64,000 nt of DNA from Pseudomonas faucium (GCF_021602585.1 NZ_BQIP01000012.1:1-64000); one strand, 5' to 3'; counted from the stretch's first letter, positions 18,080 to 27,856 are shown. Program-made: numbers and translations. The notes: generated by a model from the letters alone, not told the origin.

Positions 18080-18220
18080 GTCAGCGGCACTTCCCGGCAA
18101 CCCGGCAAGCGCCGACGACCTGATAAAACTGCCAGGTGCATACCTATTGATTTTGCACTTAAGCTGTTTCGCGGCAGGCATATTACGCCCTGCGTTATCA
18201 CAGACTTCAGAGGCCAGCAC

Positions 18221-18826
18221 ATGAAAATCGCGAACTCCATGCCACACTTCCGCACCGCCCATTGCGGCCGTTATGTTGCACTTGGCGTCCTGGTGGGCTG
18301 CCTTCTACCGTTGGGCGCACAGGCGGCCCAAGAGCCACCCAGCGTCCTCACGCTTTATCAAACCGTTGACAACAATACAGAACTGAGTTGCTCGGCCGAT
18401 GTACCGGGGACAGGTTCCAACACCACGGTCAGGTTCTACCCCAGGAAGGCCGACGTCTGCCAAGGCGATGAAGACGCAGAGGAAGATGAAGACAAGATTT
18501 TCAAACCTCACTCGATCCGCATCCGTTCTGCTCCGGCGGCGGCCACGTTCATCCTGTCCGATAAAATGACGGCTCAAGAGCACTGCAGCAAAGAAAGCGA
18601 CAGTAACTGGATTGAACTGGAAACCACTCGGCCACTCTCGTCATTGGAAAAACTCGGCCTGGATAAAATAACCGATTATCGCGGTTATATAACCAACGTC
18701 GGCAGCGACTCGAATGCCCGCAGCATTGGTTTCAAAGTGGTCGATTACAAAGGTGTTATTAGTCAAGGCACGCTCAGCTGCGTAGAGATCAAAACATCTG
18801 CCGGCGCCACTCGCGGGGGCAAATGA
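18221..18826 (+). CDS. Secreted hypothetical protein preceding full-length Rhs
   Basis: 201 residues. A signal peptide (hydrophobic YVALGVLVGCLLPLGAQA, cleavage near AQA-AQEP) is followed by a mature domain with four cysteines (SCSAD, VCQGD, HCSKE, SCVEI) and a very acidic stretch GDEDAEEDEDK. I do not recognise the family. The stop is one base before the ATG of the Rhs gene, so the two are almost certainly translated from one message. A periplasmic or secreted partner of the Rhs protein is plausible, but the sequence does not show its activity. Confidence 0.7.
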   Translation: MKIANSMPHFRTAHCGRYVALGVLVGCLLPLGAQAAQEPPSVLTLYQTVDNNTELSCSADVPGTGSNTTVRFYPRKADVCQGDEDAEEDEDKIFKPHSIRIRSAPAAATFILSDKMTAQEHCSKESDSNWIELETTRPLSSLEKLGLDKITDYRGYITNVGSDSNARSIGFKVVDYKGVISQGTLSCVEIKTSAGATRGGK

Positions 18827-18827
18827 T

Positions 18828-21800
18828 ATGTCCAGTGTCATCCATTCCAATGCTGCAAACTTTCAAAGTTTCCTGCAGAACGGCGTTGACCCGCGAACGG
18901 GGCAATACACATTGGCAATTGCATTGCCGGTATTGGCCGGCAATGATCTCATCGGGCCGCAACTGCCGTTGCGCCTGGCCTTCAACCCCTTGAACGATGA
19001 GGATTCCGGCTTCGGCAAGGGTTGGGCGCTGTCCCTCACCGAGTATGTACCTGGCACGCAGATACTGACACTGCACAGCGGGGAAACCTTCAAGGTGACC
19101 GGCAGCGGCGAGCAGCCGGGGATTCGGGAAAAGAAACTGGATACCTTTCACTTCCACGATGACACCGCGCAGGGTGCAGACCGTTACCGGGTCGTGCACA
19201 AGTCCGGCCTGGTGGAAGTACTGACCCGCCAGGCTGGCAGTACACCGGTGTACCTGCCCACCGAAGTCCGTTCGGCGGCGGGGCATACGGTTTCACTGAG
19301 TTATTCCAGCAACCCGGTGCGCCTGGAAACCCTGAGTTATCGCGATGCTGACGACCAGGTTCAGCAGTTGCTGAAACTCACCTACTCCACCGGCGGCGTG
19401 ACCATCGACCTGCATCCCAATGCCGCTCCAGGCAAGCTGTACCATGCACGGTACACGCTGCAGATGTTCAACCGCGAACTGCAAAAGATCATCCTGCCCA
19501 GTGCAGAAGGCGCGAACTGGCGTATCGAATACGGCACGGTGCGCGACCTGCTTTGCGTAAGAAAGGTGTGGACGCCCGCCGGCGCGGAAGAACAGGTGGC
19601 CTACGAGGATGAAGGCCACATTCTGCCTACCAATGGCCAGCGTGCAGCCTTGCCTCGGGTCACCACGCACACCCTCTACCCAGGGGCCGGCCAGCCTCCG
19701 TTGAAGACGACCTATACCTACAAGCACTACGACCCCGATAGCCAGCAATGGCTGGACCGCAATTTTGTCGGTTACAACAGCGGCATTACCTGGCAGGACA
19801 ACGGCGAGGACAACCTCTACCGTGCCCAGCCCAGCTATCAATACAGCGTGACCGCGCATTTCTGGGATGGCGCAACCGAGATCCGCACACGCACCCAGAC
19901 CTACAATCGTCATCACCTGCTGGTGCGCCAGGCAATTGAGCAAGAGGGCCATGTCGAGGAAACCCTCACCCAGTACCACGAACAGCCTGATACCCCCTTT
20001 GATGACCAACCGCCGTACTTCCAGCTGCCGCATGTCATCACCAAGCGCTGGACGCTGCGCGACGACCCCTTCAAAGTCCGCGTCGAACACGTCACCACCC
20101 TGTACGACGATGCAGGCAATCTGATCGAGGAAGTGCAACCTACCGGCATACGTACCCGCTATGCGTACTATCACGAACAAGGCGAGTCGGGAGAGGACGG
20201 CACTTGCCCGCCAGACCCGGAAAACTTCAGGCGCAACCTGAAAAGCACGACCGTTTACCCACTCGACCAGCAAGGCGATGCGCCAGTCATGCGCACGCGC
20301 CTGAGCTACAAAGCCTATTTGCCGCTGGCCGGCATCAGCAACCCGTGGCTGGGCGTGAGCGAAGAGCGGCAGTTGCAGATCTTCAATGCCGATCAGGCCG
20401 ATGAGTCGGAACAGTTGCTGCAGCTGGTCGAGCGCGAGTACCTGGAAACCCCAGGCGACGCCTACCTTCACGGCCGGCCCGATCATCAGGCCGTCACGCG
20501 CTATGGCAATGACCTTGTAAACCCTCTGCGCAAAGCCATCGACAGCCGCACCACCCGTACCCGCTGGCGCTACCGGAAGGTGCGCGATGACAAATGGGGC
20601 CTGGAGCACTGGCGTGACACCAGCGTGTCAGGCTTCGACCTGGAGCAGATGAGCACCAGCGAAGCCGCGTCGGCCCTTAGCGGGCAGCAGACCTATGGCG
20701 AGGACGGCGCTGGCAACGCCGTGCGTATCACCTACGACGTCCTTGGGCGGGTAACCGAAGAAACGGTTGCACCGGGTACACCTGACGAAAGCCGCACCGT
20801 GCATGGCTACAACCAGGTCACCAATAGCGGTGAAACGGCTACGCAGTGGGTCATCGAAAGTACCGGCGTGATGTCGATCATGACGCTGGACGGCTGCAAT
20901 CGGCCGGTGCAGGAAGAGCGGGAAACAGCGGCAGCTGCCGGGGCTGCACGGTCGAAAAAGCTGGTCAGCGAAAGCCGCTACGATGGGTTGGGGCAACTTC
21001 GCGGCCTGACCGTCTACGATTACTACCAGACCAGTGCCCAGGCTGCCGAACAGGTCATCGCACTCACCTCGAGCTTCGATTACGACGCCTGGGGTGAGCT
21101 GTGCAAAACCACCCAGGCCGATGGCGTCACCGTGCACCGCGAGCGAACCCCCTTCGGGATGGACGGTGACCAGATCACCGAGTGGATGGAAACCCCGGAT
21201 CGGCCGGGCGAACGCCAGCAGCACACCGTCACCGAAACCAACAGTCTCGGCAAGCCGGCCCAGCACTTCAGGATCGCATCGGACGGCAAGATAATGGGAC
21301 GCCGGGTCCTTGCTTATGATGGCCTTGGCCACTGCACGGACGAAGCGCGCTACTTCGACAAGCCCACCGGCACGTCCAGCACCTCCAGGCGCGCCTCACG
21401 CTATCGATTTGACCCACAGGGGCGCATCACCCAGACCGAGCAGCCGGACAAATCGGCAGTGCTGCGTGATTTTGCGCTGCACAGCAGTGCCGAGCTGACC
21501 GAGCGACTGCAGGTGCGGCCACGCAACAGCAGCAACGGTCAGCTGGTATGCGAGCGCGATTTCGACGGTGTCGCCCGCCTGAAGTCATTGCACATGGGCG
21601 CCAGGCGTGAAGCGTACACCTACGTCGAGAACACCGTGCTGCCCCTCAGCCGTACCACAGCCAGCAGTCGCACCTTTACCTTTGCCTACCAGCCAAGCCT
21701 GTCGGCACAGCCCAAGAGCATCAGCATCACCACGGCAGAGGCTGCCGATGCCCCCAACCAAGCCACCTTTGATTACCACCCGCTGACGGCGGCAATCAAC

Positions 21801-23936
21801 GATGCCAGCAATGCGCAAGGTACCCGCAGCTACCGCTACACCGACCAGGGTTATCTGGAGCAGGCGCTCTGGGACGACAGCATCACCGGCGAGCATTACA
21901 GCTGCGACTACAGCCACTCCCTGCAAGGCCTGCCATTGCGCGTCACCACCAGCGACGGCGACAGCATCACCCATACCTATGACGCATTGGGCAGGCTGCA
22001 GACAACACGCCAAGGCAGCTTGCTGGCGACCTTCGGCTATGACTCGGCAGGACGCCTGCACAGCACCGAGACCGAAGATGCGGCAAACCGCCAGCGGCTA
22101 TTGAGCAAGCAGTTCTACGATGACCTGGGCAGGGAAACATCGCGCACCCAGGCCCTGACACGTACCGATGGCTCCACGCTCATCCATGCCCTGGAGCTGT
22201 CGTGGCGTTCCGACGACCAACTGTACAGCCGCACCCTGAGCCGCGACGGCAGCGAAATCTTGCATGAGCGCTTCGACTACGACGTGCTGGACCGCCTGGA
22301 GCATCACCGCTTCGAGGGTTCCGAGCTGCCGAGCAATGGCAGCGGCCGGCAGATCGTCAGTCAGTTCTTCATCTACGACGCGTTGAACAACCTGACCGAG
22401 TGTTACACCGACTTCGCCGACGGCAGCATGGATGTGGCCACCTACGTCTACGACGGCTTCCTGTTGCGCGAGGCCACGCATACGTTGCAACCGGATTACC
22501 CCGCCAGGCAAGCCTTCAGCCACGACGACGACGGCAACCTGCTGAACGACGAACAGGGCAATCGCTTGCTCTACGACCCGACCGGGCGTTTGATGGAGGT
22601 ACGCAGTGCCGACGGCTTGCAGCTATTGCACAGCTACCGTTACGACGGCCATGGCGATCTGGTCGGCTCGACCCAAGGCAACGCCAGCGAAGTGCAGCGC
22701 CGCTATCAGGGCTATCGCCTGAGCAGCACGCTGGAAAACGGGTTGCTCACCCAGTACCTGTACGCTGCGGACCAGCCTGCGGGGCTGCAGCAATCGGGTA
22801 GCGGCAACAGCACGCGGCTGCTGCTGACCGACGCCAACGGCAGCGTGATTGGCGAAAGCGATGGCAGCACGCTCGAGCAGGCGCATTACAACGCTTACGG
22901 CGAAACCCTCGCCGACAGCAACCTGCAAGGCCTGCTCGGGTTCAATGGCGAAGCCCGCGAGCGCGCCCTTGGCTGGTACCTGCTGGGGCGTGGCTACCGC
23001 GCTTACAACCCGGTACTGATGCGCTTTCATAGCCCCGACGAACTGTATCCGGAAGATGCAGGCATCAACCCTTACAGCTATTGCGGCGGCAACCCCGTGA
23101 ACTGGCGTGACCCAAGCGGGCACGTGGGTGAACGGTACAGTGTCGAACTGCCTTTCATCCCGCCTACACCGGCGCCCAAGCCGAAGAGTGATTGGCGATC
23201 CTGGCTGGGCGTAGCGCTGGGCGCAATATTCGCAGTGGTCAGCTTGATATTTTTGCCACCGGTAGGCTTTACCCTTGCATTCGCCGCCGGTGCCACCAGC
23301 CTTGGCCTGGACGTCGCGTCCACGGCCGCGTCAGCCGTTGCTGCTGCCAACGGTGATGAGACAGCCAATAACTGGTCATTCTGGCTGGGCATCGCCAGCG
23401 CAGTGAGTACCTTGGGAGTCATCGCCATGAGCCGCTTCATGTCGGTAAAAAACGTGGCAAATGAACTCGGAACTCGCAGTGCGGATGCGGCGACGAGCAC
23501 CGATGATTTAATAAGTTCTGCTTCGAAGGGTGTTAATACTACACAACCGCGTTCAATTGCCACTGCCACCTCAACTTCAGGTTTGCCAGCGCCTCAAGTC
23601 AAAAATGAGTACATTGGCAAGATCATCGTTGGCAGCGGTGATGCAAGATATTCTGATATATTTGCCCTCGAAAACCGTAAACAGAAATTCAAACCCAATG
23701 CTAAACCCATAACCAAAGCCACGACTGAGCCAGAAATTTATGATATCAGCCAACTTTTCGAAACTTCTCCGACACCTTTCGTTCAGCCCGCGCCGCCCGT
23801 AACAATAGGGCAGCCCCTCGTTCCTAAGAAGTCAGGGGGAAGTATACTTGGATACGAACTGATAGGCGAAAAATGGGTCCCAAACCCCAGCAAACCAAGT
23901 TACGCGCCACAAAATCCTAGCCTACTTTATAAATAA
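18828..23936 (+). CDS. Full-length Rhs-repeat protein with variable C-terminal tail
   Basis: 1702 residues. The N-terminus (VIHSNAANFQSFLQNGVDPRTGQYTL) and YD repeats match the truncated Rhs at 4402. The Rhs core runs from about LLGFNGEARERALGWYL to NPVNWRDPSGH, ending near residue 1432 (base 23123). The last 270 residues are the variable tail: a proline-rich linker, two hydrophobic stretches (about 1458-1505 and 1515-1535), and a Ser/Thr/Pro-rich region without a toxin motif I know. No PAAR, TcB SpvB-type domain or signal peptide is present. GC falls toward the 3' end. Only 212 bases separate it from the usher gene, leaving no space for a typical immunity gene. Confidence 0.88.
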   Translation: MSSVIHSNAANFQSFLQNGVDPRTGQYTLAIALPVLAGNDLIGPQLPLRLAFNPLNDEDSGFGKGWALSLTEYVPGTQILTLHSGETFKVTGSGEQPGIREKKLDTFHFHDDTAQGADRYRVVHKSGLVEVLTRQAGSTPVYLPTEVRSAAGHTVSLSYSSNPVRLETLSYRDADDQVQQLLKLTYSTGGVTIDLHPNAAPGKLYHARYTLQMFNRELQKIILPSAEGANWRIEYGTVRDLLCVRKVWTPAGAEEQVAYEDEGHILPTNGQRAALPRVTTHTLYPGAGQPPLKTTYTYKHYDPDSQQWLDRNFVGYNSGITWQDNGEDNLYRAQPSYQYSVTAHFWDGATEIRTRTQTYNRHHLLVRQAIEQEGHVEETLTQYHEQPDTPFDDQPPYFQLPHVITKRWTLRDDPFKVRVEHVTTLYDDAGNLIEEVQPTGIRTRYAYYHEQGESGEDGTCPPDPENFRRNLKSTTVYPLDQQGDAPVMRTRLSYKAYLPLAGISNPWLGVSEERQLQIFNADQADESEQLLQLVEREYLETPGDAYLHGRPDHQAVTRYGNDLVNPLRKAIDSRTTRTRWRYRKVRDDKWGLEHWRDTSVSGFDLEQMSTSEAASALSGQQTYGEDGAGNAVRITYDVLGRVTEETVAPGTPDESRTVHGYNQVTNSGETATQWVIESTGVMSIMTLDGCNRPVQEERETAAAAGAARSKKLVSESRYDGLGQLRGLTVYDYYQTSAQAAEQVIALTSSFDYDAWGELCKTTQADGVTVHRERTPFGMDGDQITEWMETPDRPGERQQHTVTETNSLGKPAQHFRIASDGKIMGRRVLAYDGLGHCTDEARYFDKPTGTSSTSRRASRYRFDPQGRITQTEQPDKSAVLRDFALHSSAELTERLQVRPRNSSNGQLVCERDFDGVARLKSLHMGARREAYTYVENTVLPLSRTTASSRTFTFAYQPSLSAQPKSISITTAEAADAPNQATFDYHPLTAAINDASNAQGTRSYRYTDQGYLEQALWDDSITGEHYSCDYSHSLQGLPLRVTTSDGDSITHTYDALGRLQTTRQGSLLATFGYDSAGRLHSTETEDAANRQRLLSKQFYDDLGRETSRTQALTRTDGSTLIHALELSWRSDDQLYSRTLSRDGSEILHERFDYDVLDRLEHHRFEGSELPSNGSGRQIVSQFFIYDALNNLTECYTDFADGSMDVATYVYDGFLLREATHTLQPDYPARQAFSHDDDGNLLNDEQGNRLLYDPTGRLMEVRSADGLQLLHSYRYDGHGDLVGSTQGNASEVQRRYQGYRLSSTLENGLLTQYLYAADQPAGLQQSGSGNSTRLLLTDANGSVIGESDGSTLEQAHYNAYGETLADSNLQGLLGFNGEARERALGWYLLGRGYRAYNPVLMRFHSPDELYPEDAGINPYSYCGGNPVNWRDPSGHVGERYSVELPFIPPTPAPKPKSDWRSWLGVALGAIFAVVSLIFLPPVGFTLAFAAGATSLGLDVASTAASAVAAANGDETANNWSFWLGIASAVSTLGVIAMSRFMSVKNVANELGTRSADAATSTDDLISSASKGVNTTQPRSIATATSTSGLPAPQVKNEYIGKIIVGSGDARYSDIFALENRKQKFKPNAKPITKATTEPEIYDISQLFETSPTPFVQPAPPVTIGQPLVPKKSGGSILGYELIGEKWVPNPSKPSYAPQNPSLLYK

Positions 23937-23942
23937 ACCCGA

Positions 23943-23963
23943 GACGGCCCATGACGGGCCGTC
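23943..23963 (+). terminator. Hairpin after the Rhs gene
   Basis: GACGGCCC-ATGAC-GGGCCGTC, a perfect 8-bp stem seven bases past the Rhs stop. There is no T run after it, so it may be a weak terminator or an mRNA 3'-end stabiliser. Confidence 0.55.
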
Positions 23964-23967
23964 CCCA

Positions 23968-24028
23968 CCTACATGCCATGAATCATATTTGTAGGGATTT
24001 CCGCCTTCGAATGCGAATTTTCCTACAT
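23968..24028. promoter_or_regulatory. Cluster of CCTACAT motifs upstream of the usher
   Basis: CCTACAT occurs at 23968-23974. TGTAGGGA (inverted copy, one mismatch) is at 23990-23997, and TTTTCCTACAT at 24018-24028. The same 11-mer TTTTCCTACAT lies at 2098-2108 upstream of the first fimbrial subunit, so both halves of the split locus carry it. This may be a common transcription factor site. No protein is assigned. Confidence 0.35.
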
Positions 24029-24148
24029 ATAAGCTCTCACGACCATCTTATTGTCGCGTCAAATTTGCCGCTGACAAACTGATACTTCCAGGGATGGGCC
24101 GTAGCCCCATGTTCTTGTTTACAAGCGGCGCGTAAAAGGTGCCCATCC

Positions 24149-26665
24149 ATGCAAAATGCTTCCCTGCGCTGGCAGTTATTGGCGAATATCCGTTCATCCC
24201 TTGAGTGGCGCGCAACTCGTTGCGGCCTATTGCTGTTGATTGCCGCGCCCGCCGCGTTCGCCGAAGAGCAATTGCTGCAATTCAACCCCAACTTCATGCG
24301 CGTTGCGCCCGGGCAGTCAAGTGATGCAAGCGCCTCGGCGTTGCGCTCGCTGGCTGCGCAAACGACCTTGGCCCCAGGGCGTTACCAGGTCGAAGTGCTG
24401 GTCAACCTGGCAACGGCCGGGCGCCACCCAATCGATTTTCGCGAACGCGCCGACGGCAAGGGGTTGGAACCCTGCCTGAGCGCTGCACTGCTGCGCGAAC
24501 TTGGCCTGCGCGAAGAGGCCCTGGACACGCCACTGCCCAGCGACGACCAATGCGTCAACCTGCCCGAACTGATCCCCCATGCCGCCTTCGAACTGGACGC
24601 AGGCAAGCTGCAACTGGCGCTGTCGATTCCACAGCTCGCCCTGCGCCGCGACGTTGCCGGCAGTGTCGCGCCAGAGCGCTGGGATTCGGGCATCACCGCA
24701 GCCTTCGTCAACTACCAGGCCTCGGCGCAAAACTACAGCGGCACCGCTGGCCCTTCGCGCAGTAGCCAGGACCTGTACCTGAACGGCGGGCTGAATGTGG
24801 GCGGCTGGCGCCTGCGCAGCAGCCAGAGCTGGCGCGATGACGGGCAACAACAACGAAGCTGGACCCACATCAATACCTACGCCCAGCATGACCTGCCAGG
24901 CAAATGGGGCACTGCAACCGTGGGCGAAACCTTCACCAATGGCGATGTGTTTCGCAGCGTACCCTTCAAGGGCGTGCAGCTGGCAACCGACATGGACATG
25001 CTCCCCGATGTGATGCAGAGCTATGCCCCGGTGATCCGTGGCGTGGCGCAAACCCGCGCCAAGCTCGAGGTGCTGCAAAACGGCTATCCGATCTACTCGA
25101 CCTACGTGGCGCCAGGCCCCTATGAAATCAACGACCTGGGCATCGGCGGCAGCAGCGGCGACCTGGAAATCGTCCTGACCGAGGCGGACGGCCAGGTGCG
25201 CCGGTTCATCCAGCCTTATTCGACGCTGAGCAACTTGTTGCGTGAGGGAGTCTGGCGCTACAACATTGCGGCCGGCCGCTACGACAGTGCCGACAACCTC
25301 GACGACCCTACCCTGTGGCAAGCCACCTTGGCCCGCGGCGGCGCCTGGAGCACCACCCTGTACGGGGGCTTGCTGGGTAGCGAGTATTACAATGCCGCCA
25401 CTCTGGGCGCCGCGAAGGACCTCGCTGAACTCGGCGCGGTGTCGCTCGATGTCACCCAGGCACGCACAGACCTGGGCGAACAGGGCCAGGTGCAAGGGCA
25501 AAGTTATTCCGCGCGGTATGGCAAATCGTTCCAGACCGGCACCAGCCTGCGTTTTGCCGGCTACCGCTACTCCACCGAAGGCTACCGCGAATTCGAAGAG
25601 GCCATTCAACAGCGCAATGCCTCCAGCCGCTACCAGGGCAATCGCCGCAGCCGCCTGGAGAGTTCTGTCTATCAGAACTTCAGCAACAGCTCGCTGAGCC
25701 TGACCTTGTCCCAGGATGATTACTGGAACAGCAACCTGCAGCGGCGCCAGTACCAGTTTCAATTCAATACGCGGTTTCGTCGCGTCAGTCTCAACCTTTA
25801 TGCCTCACAGTCGCTGGACAACGACGGGCGCAACGATCGCATCGTCGGCCTGGGCGTGACCATTCCGCTGGATATGGGTTCATCGAGCAGCGCCAGCTTC
25901 GATGTGCAGGAAAGCAATGGCCGCTTCAGCGAACGCGCCAGTGTCAACGGTGGCTCCTCGGACAATCGGCTCAGTTACCAGGCGTCGCTGGCCAACGACG
26001 AACAACAGCGGACTTCGGCGGCCATTTCGGCAGGCTACCAGACCCCGATGGTCAACCTCGGCGGCGGCTACACCGAAGGCAGCAACTACCGCAGCGTGTC
26101 GATCAACGCCAGTGGCGCTGTCGTGGCCCATGCCGGCGGCATCGTTCTTGGCTCCTACCTGGGCGACACCACTGCGCTGGTCCACGTGCCTGACGTAGCC
26201 GGGGTAGCCGTGGACAACGCGCCCGGGGCGAAAACCAATAGCAGCGGCTATATGTTGGCCCCCCACATGCGCCCCTATCGGATCAACCAGGTTGCGCTGC
26301 AGACCGATGAGGTAGGGCCGGATGTGGAAATCGAAAACGGAGCCACCCAGGTGGTGCCGCGCCGGGGCGCGATCGTGTTGGCCGAGTTCAAGGCGCGCCG
26401 GGTCAGCCGCCTGATCCTCACCCTGCAGCAGGCCGACGGCAGCCCCCTGCCTTTCGGCACCCGAGTCAGCACCGAACAAGGTGAGCACCTGGCGATTGTC
26501 GGCCAGGCCGGTCAGGCGCTGGTCGCTACCGATTCGCAGCCGCAGACGCTGCTCGCGAGCTGGGGCCAACAGGCGGGGCAACAGTGCCAGCTGCCGATCG
26601 ACCCTTCAAGCATGCAGGAAGACCAGGGCTATCGCATGCAAACCTTGCGCTGCGCTGCGCCATGA
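24149..26665 (+). CDS. Fimbrial outer-membrane usher, PapC/FimD family
   Basis: 838 residues with a signal peptide ending AFA-EEQ. The N-terminal periplasmic domain (LLQFNPNFM, PGRYQVEVLVN) is followed by the 24-strand barrel with the plug (PVIRGVAQTRAKLEVLQNG, YEINDL, GSSGDLEIVLTEADG) and C-terminal plug-like domains. A late cysteine pair (QQCQLP, LRCAAP) matches the family C-terminus. It should bind chaperone-subunit complexes made from 2838, 2225 and 3638 and assemble the fibre. It is followed 41 bases later by the adhesin gene. The remoteness of its chaperone is unusual: a 20-kb Rhs/P47 block lies between. Confidence 0.93.
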   Translation: MQNASLRWQLLANIRSSLEWRATRCGLLLLIAAPAAFAEEQLLQFNPNFMRVAPGQSSDASASALRSLAAQTTLAPGRYQVEVLVNLATAGRHPIDFRERADGKGLEPCLSAALLRELGLREEALDTPLPSDDQCVNLPELIPHAAFELDAGKLQLALSIPQLALRRDVAGSVAPERWDSGITAAFVNYQASAQNYSGTAGPSRSSQDLYLNGGLNVGGWRLRSSQSWRDDGQQQRSWTHINTYAQHDLPGKWGTATVGETFTNGDVFRSVPFKGVQLATDMDMLPDVMQSYAPVIRGVAQTRAKLEVLQNGYPIYSTYVAPGPYEINDLGIGGSSGDLEIVLTEADGQVRRFIQPYSTLSNLLREGVWRYNIAAGRYDSADNLDDPTLWQATLARGGAWSTTLYGGLLGSEYYNAATLGAAKDLAELGAVSLDVTQARTDLGEQGQVQGQSYSARYGKSFQTGTSLRFAGYRYSTEGYREFEEAIQQRNASSRYQGNRRSRLESSVYQNFSNSSLSLTLSQDDYWNSNLQRRQYQFQFNTRFRRVSLNLYASQSLDNDGRNDRIVGLGVTIPLDMGSSSSASFDVQESNGRFSERASVNGGSSDNRLSYQASLANDEQQRTSAAISAGYQTPMVNLGGGYTEGSNYRSVSINASGAVVAHAGGIVLGSYLGDTTALVHVPDVAGVAVDNAPGAKTNSSGYMLAPHMRPYRINQVALQTDEVGPDVEIENGATQVVPRRGAIVLAEFKARRVSRLILTLQQADGSPLPFGTRVSTEQGEHLAIVGQAGQALVATDSQPQTLLASWGQQAGQQCQLPIDPSSMQEDQGYRMQTLRCAAP

Positions 26666-26706
26666 GCTGCCCAGGCGCGCGCGCCGTCACCCACAGGAAA
26701 TCCAGA

Positions 26707-27789
26707 ATGCCTCGTAAACCAACCTTCAACCTGAGCATCGCCGCCCTGTTGGGCATACTGTCAATGGCCGGCACAGTACAAGCCGATGACGAATGTTTCT
26801 GGGAAACAACGCCTGGGCCGATGCTCTTCAACCACAATCTCGGCCCAGCAGTATGGGTAGCCAGGGACGCCCCGGTGGGTAGCAAGATCGCCTCCTGGGG
26901 CCTGCAACTGATGACCGGTACGGATGGCGCGCGGCTGGTGTGTGACAGCGACGGCATTAGGACCCTGACCGCGGATGTCACTACCTCATTACCCCTGGCA
27001 CCCGGTTCATTCCCTCCGATAGATGGCAGGGACGTGAATGGCAAGGTGCTGCAGACCAGCATCCCCGGTGTGGGCCTGTATGTGGTGTTTGGCAGTTTTT
27101 TGAACGGCACGGCCAACAACCATTTCAGAGCCTTGGACGGCGTCGGCGCCTTGCCCTTCCTGGCCGAACATGCCCAACGAATGACCCCCATCGCCCTGAG
27201 AAGCAACATTCAGCGCCTGACGTACATTGCCTTGATCAAGACCGGCAACATCCCCCCTGGGCCTCAATCGTTCAGCCAGGAAGTGGCCAGGGCTAACATC
27301 AGCGATGTGGGCGACGCCCTGAGGCTGACCCTCAGTGCCCAGGTCATGCAGGCTCAATGCACGCTCAAGGCCGACGCGGTCAGCGCCAATCCGGTACAGC
27401 TTGGCAGTCACGACCTTGCCGATTTCAAAGGTGTAGGCACCACCACCGCTGCAACCGATTTCTTCATCACCCTCAGTGATTGCGACGACGACCCCAATGG
27501 CAGTGTCGCCAGGGCGTTCATGCGCCTGGACGGCGTCGACGGGTCCACGCCGATAGATCGCGACCTGGGCTTGTTCAGCCTTACCACCGACTCCGACGCC
27601 AAGGGCATTGGCATCCAGGTGCTGCGCAGCGACAACACCCCGCTCCAACTTGAGGAGTACGTCGACATGGCGGCCGTGAGCCCGGGAAACATGCGCTTGG
27701 ACCTGCGCGCGCAGTATCGCCAGACCGAAGCCAATGTCACCCCCGGGGTGGCTAAGGGCGCACTGAATTTCACCATTGAATACCGCTGA
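26707..27789 (+). CDS. Fimbrial tip adhesin-like protein
   Basis: 360 residues with a signal peptide ending VQA-DDEC. A two-domain plan is visible: an N-terminal putative receptor-binding domain (about 25-200) and a C-terminal pilin domain (about 205-360) with TLSAQVMQAQCTLKADAV, a second cysteine in LSDCDDDP and the terminal LNFTIEYR strand. This FimH-like layout and the position after the usher indicate a tip adhesin. The start has AGGAAA about 7 bases upstream. I cannot tell the receptor from the sequence. Confidence 0.82.
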   Translation: MPRKPTFNLSIAALLGILSMAGTVQADDECFWETTPGPMLFNHNLGPAVWVARDAPVGSKIASWGLQLMTGTDGARLVCDSDGIRTLTADVTTSLPLAPGSFPPIDGRDVNGKVLQTSIPGVGLYVVFGSFLNGTANNHFRALDGVGALPFLAEHAQRMTPIALRSNIQRLTYIALIKTGNIPPGPQSFSQEVARANISDVGDALRLTLSAQVMQAQCTLKADAVSANPVQLGSHDLADFKGVGTTTAATDFFITLSDCDDDPNGSVARAFMRLDGVDGSTPIDRDLGLFSLTTDSDAKGIGIQVLRSDNTPLQLEEYVDMAAVSPGNMRLDLRAQYRQTEANVTPGVAKGALNFTIEYR

Positions 27790-27856
27790 CCCTGCTGCCC
27801 CAGCCTGGCTGGGGTATGGTTTGAAGGCCAAGCTGCGGTGCACTTTTCAGCAGACA

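Noticed and set aside
19293-20609. 438-codon minus-strand open frame
   Set aside because: Antisense to the full-length Rhs gene, no Shine-Dalgarno or recognisable domain.
4402-23936. Naming the locus a Tc toxin complex
   Set aside because: No TcA pore protein and no TcB SpvB/beta-propeller region is present; only the YD-repeat part is similar, so the label would mislead.
18828-23936. Type VI secretion Rhs effector
   Set aside because: The protein has no N-terminal PAAR or prePAAR motif, and no VgrG, EagR chaperone or immunity gene is adjacent.
24317-25762. 481-codon minus-strand open frame
   Set aside because: Antisense shadow of the usher gene.
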